Shown piece by piece: positions 6,391 through 7,266 of a DNA stretch of 7,266 nucleotides. Position 1 is the stretch's first letter. Each line of letters opens with the position of its first letter. The DNA is taken from positions 34,347-41,612 of the forward strand of contig DAGU01000026.1 in assembly GCA_002498285.1 (NCBI GenBank). Direction: 5' to 3'. The notes beneath the pieces are model-generated. The model was not told where the DNA came from and made no database searches. It saw nothing but the letters and a program-made list of their open reading frames with translations. The translations under genes were made by a program, and so were the position numbers. The stretch comes from Methanomassiliicoccus sp. UBA386. GTDB taxonomy: Archaea; Thermoplasmatota; Thermoplasmata; Methanomassiliicoccales; Methanomassiliicoccaceae.

Positions 6391-6398
6391 GATTATGT
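6391..6398 (+). promoter_or_regulatory. Weak TATA-like box before the ATPase gene
   Basis: GATTATGT is centred about 28 bases before ATG 6423, which would place the transcription start at or next to the start codon. No ribosome binding site precedes that ATG, and an in-frame TAA at 6411-6413 rules out a longer protein. A leaderless transcript is therefore the simplest reading. The 88-base gap 6335-6422 would hold both divergent promoters. Confidence 0.35.
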
Positions 6399-6422
6399 GC
6401 GTCCTGTGTGTAAAGCCGTGCC

Positions 6423-7265
6423 ATGGCATCCATCCTGAGCATCGTCCTGCGCAACTACCGCCGCTTCCGGGGGGAGATCGAGCTGCCCCTCTCGGGCGGC
6501 ATCGACATCGTCCAGACGCCTCCCGGCATGGGGAAGTCCAGCATCGCAGAGGCGGTGGCGTGGTGCCTAGCCGGGGAGATGCCCCGGGACGATGTCATGA
6601 ACGCGGAGGGACGCCTGGCAGACGAGGGCGCCATGGTCTCGCTCACCTTCTCCGATCCCCGGAGGACGGTTCTGGAACGCTCCATATCGAGCTCGTCCGG
6701 CGGAATGATGGAACGAGCGGACGTCCGTCCGGATGGGAGCTTCGAAGAGCAGCGGGAAGAGCTCTTTCCCGCGTCGTGCATCTATTCGAACATCATATCC
6801 GGCATCTCTCTTGAGATGGTGATGCGCGGGGGCCGGACCGGCGGAGAGAGGGCGGTGGAGGGGATGAGGGGATGGGGCGCCAGCGACGCACCCCTGCGAG
6901 CGTCCATGGAAGGGACCTCCCTATACCTGGCCATGATGCCGGAGACCGCGGTATCATGCATCGTGTTCGACCGGGGCGGACGTCCGGGCGTGCAGTGCGA
7001 TGCGGCCGGCATCGGCCCCGACGAGTACCGCGCGGTCGTGCTGTCTTCCGCCCTGGCCTTTGCCCGGGAGAGCTGCCCCGGCGTCCCGGTCATCCTCGAC
7101 GAGCCGTTCGAGGGGATGGGCATACATGCAGCAGGGCAGGCGGCGGAGGCCGTGGCGGGGTTCATGGAGGGCCACCAGCTGGTGCTGCTCCTCTCCGACG
7201 CGAACGCGATCGATGCCATGCGATCGACCGGTAAAGTGGACAAGGAGCTGGAGATCAAGGGCTAG
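6423..7265 (+). CDS. Compact SMC/RecF-like ABC ATPase without coiled-coil arms
   Basis: The protein is 280 residues and complete. The N-terminus (SIVLRNYRRFRGEIELPL) is the opening strand pattern of RecF/Rad50/SMC-type ATPases. A P-loop follows at 32-39 (TPPGMGKS), in which Thr replaces the usual first Gly, then AEAVAWCLAGE. The second lobe has GIGPDEYRAVVLSSALAFAR (196-215) where the LSGGE signature and helix are expected. Walker B is VPVILDEPFEGMG, with D226 and the catalytic E227. The D-loop LD and the switch His are not evident; LVLLLSDANAI stands at the latter place. Rad50 or SMC proteins have hundreds of coiled-coil residues between the lobes. Here only about 35 (131-165, Gly/Arg-rich) separate them, so head dimerisation without arms is inferred. 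The role could be DNA repair, chromosome handling or defence; no partner is visible in the window. Start ATG 6423 is fixed by an upstream stop. Confidence 0.8.
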   Translation: MASILSIVLRNYRRFRGEIELPLSGGIDIVQTPPGMGKSSIAEAVAWCLAGEMPRDDVMNAEGRLADEGAMVSLTFSDPRRTVLERSISSSSGGMMERADVRPDGSFEEQREELFPASCIYSNIISGISLEMVMRGGRTGGERAVEGMRGWGASDAPLRASMEGTSLYLAMMPETAVSCIVFDRGGRPGVQCDAAGIGPDEYRAVVLSSALAFARESCPGVPVILDEPFEGMGIHAAGQAAEAVAGFMEGHQLVLLLSDANAIDAMRSTGKVDKELEIKG

Positions 7266-7266
7266 C

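Overview
This GC-rich window looks archaeal. Several genes are preceded by AT-rich TATA-like boxes 20-50 bases upstream. Some starts appear leaderless, while others carry GGTG(A)- or GGAG-type ribosome binding sites. AGG is a common arginine codon. The first two gene families (DUF116, and a short QueG-like double [4Fe-4S] protein) are familiar from methanogens. A Thermoplasmatota or Methanomassiliicoccales-like methanogen is my best guess; no marker gene here proves it.

Layout. Bases 1-2369 hold a plus-strand cluster. It starts with the 3' part of a DUF116 cysteine-rich protein, cut by the window edge. A QueG-like iron-sulfur protein follows 9 bases later, then an unrecognised helical protein with a TPR-like C-terminus. 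A short intergenic promoter (2370-2420) leads into an MFS transporter (2421-3665). A 213-base stretch (3666-3878) follows, which may contain a small gene or remnant ending in an ATGA overlap with the next gene. That next gene encodes a six-helix DUF998 membrane protein (3879-4478).

Bases 4459-5883 on the minus strand encode a NYN (PIN-like) nuclease-type domain followed by three LOTUS/OST-HTH-like RNA-binding repeats. Its 3' end overlaps the DUF998 gene by 20 bases, tail to tail. Upstream of it, also on the minus strand, is a small TM2-like membrane protein (5972-6334). Divergent from that is a compact SMC/RecF-like ABC ATPase (6423-7265), in which the coiled-coil arms seem to be replaced by about 35 residues and several ATPase motifs are degenerate.

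How the genes work together. The DUF116 and QueG-like genes are probably co-transcribed and may share a redox or corrinoid-linked job. The other genes look like independent housekeeping or accessory units. I see no insertion sequence, CRISPR array, tRNA, rRNA or clear terminator. The most interesting objects are the NYN-triple-LOTUS protein, the armless ATPase and the TPR-like orphan.
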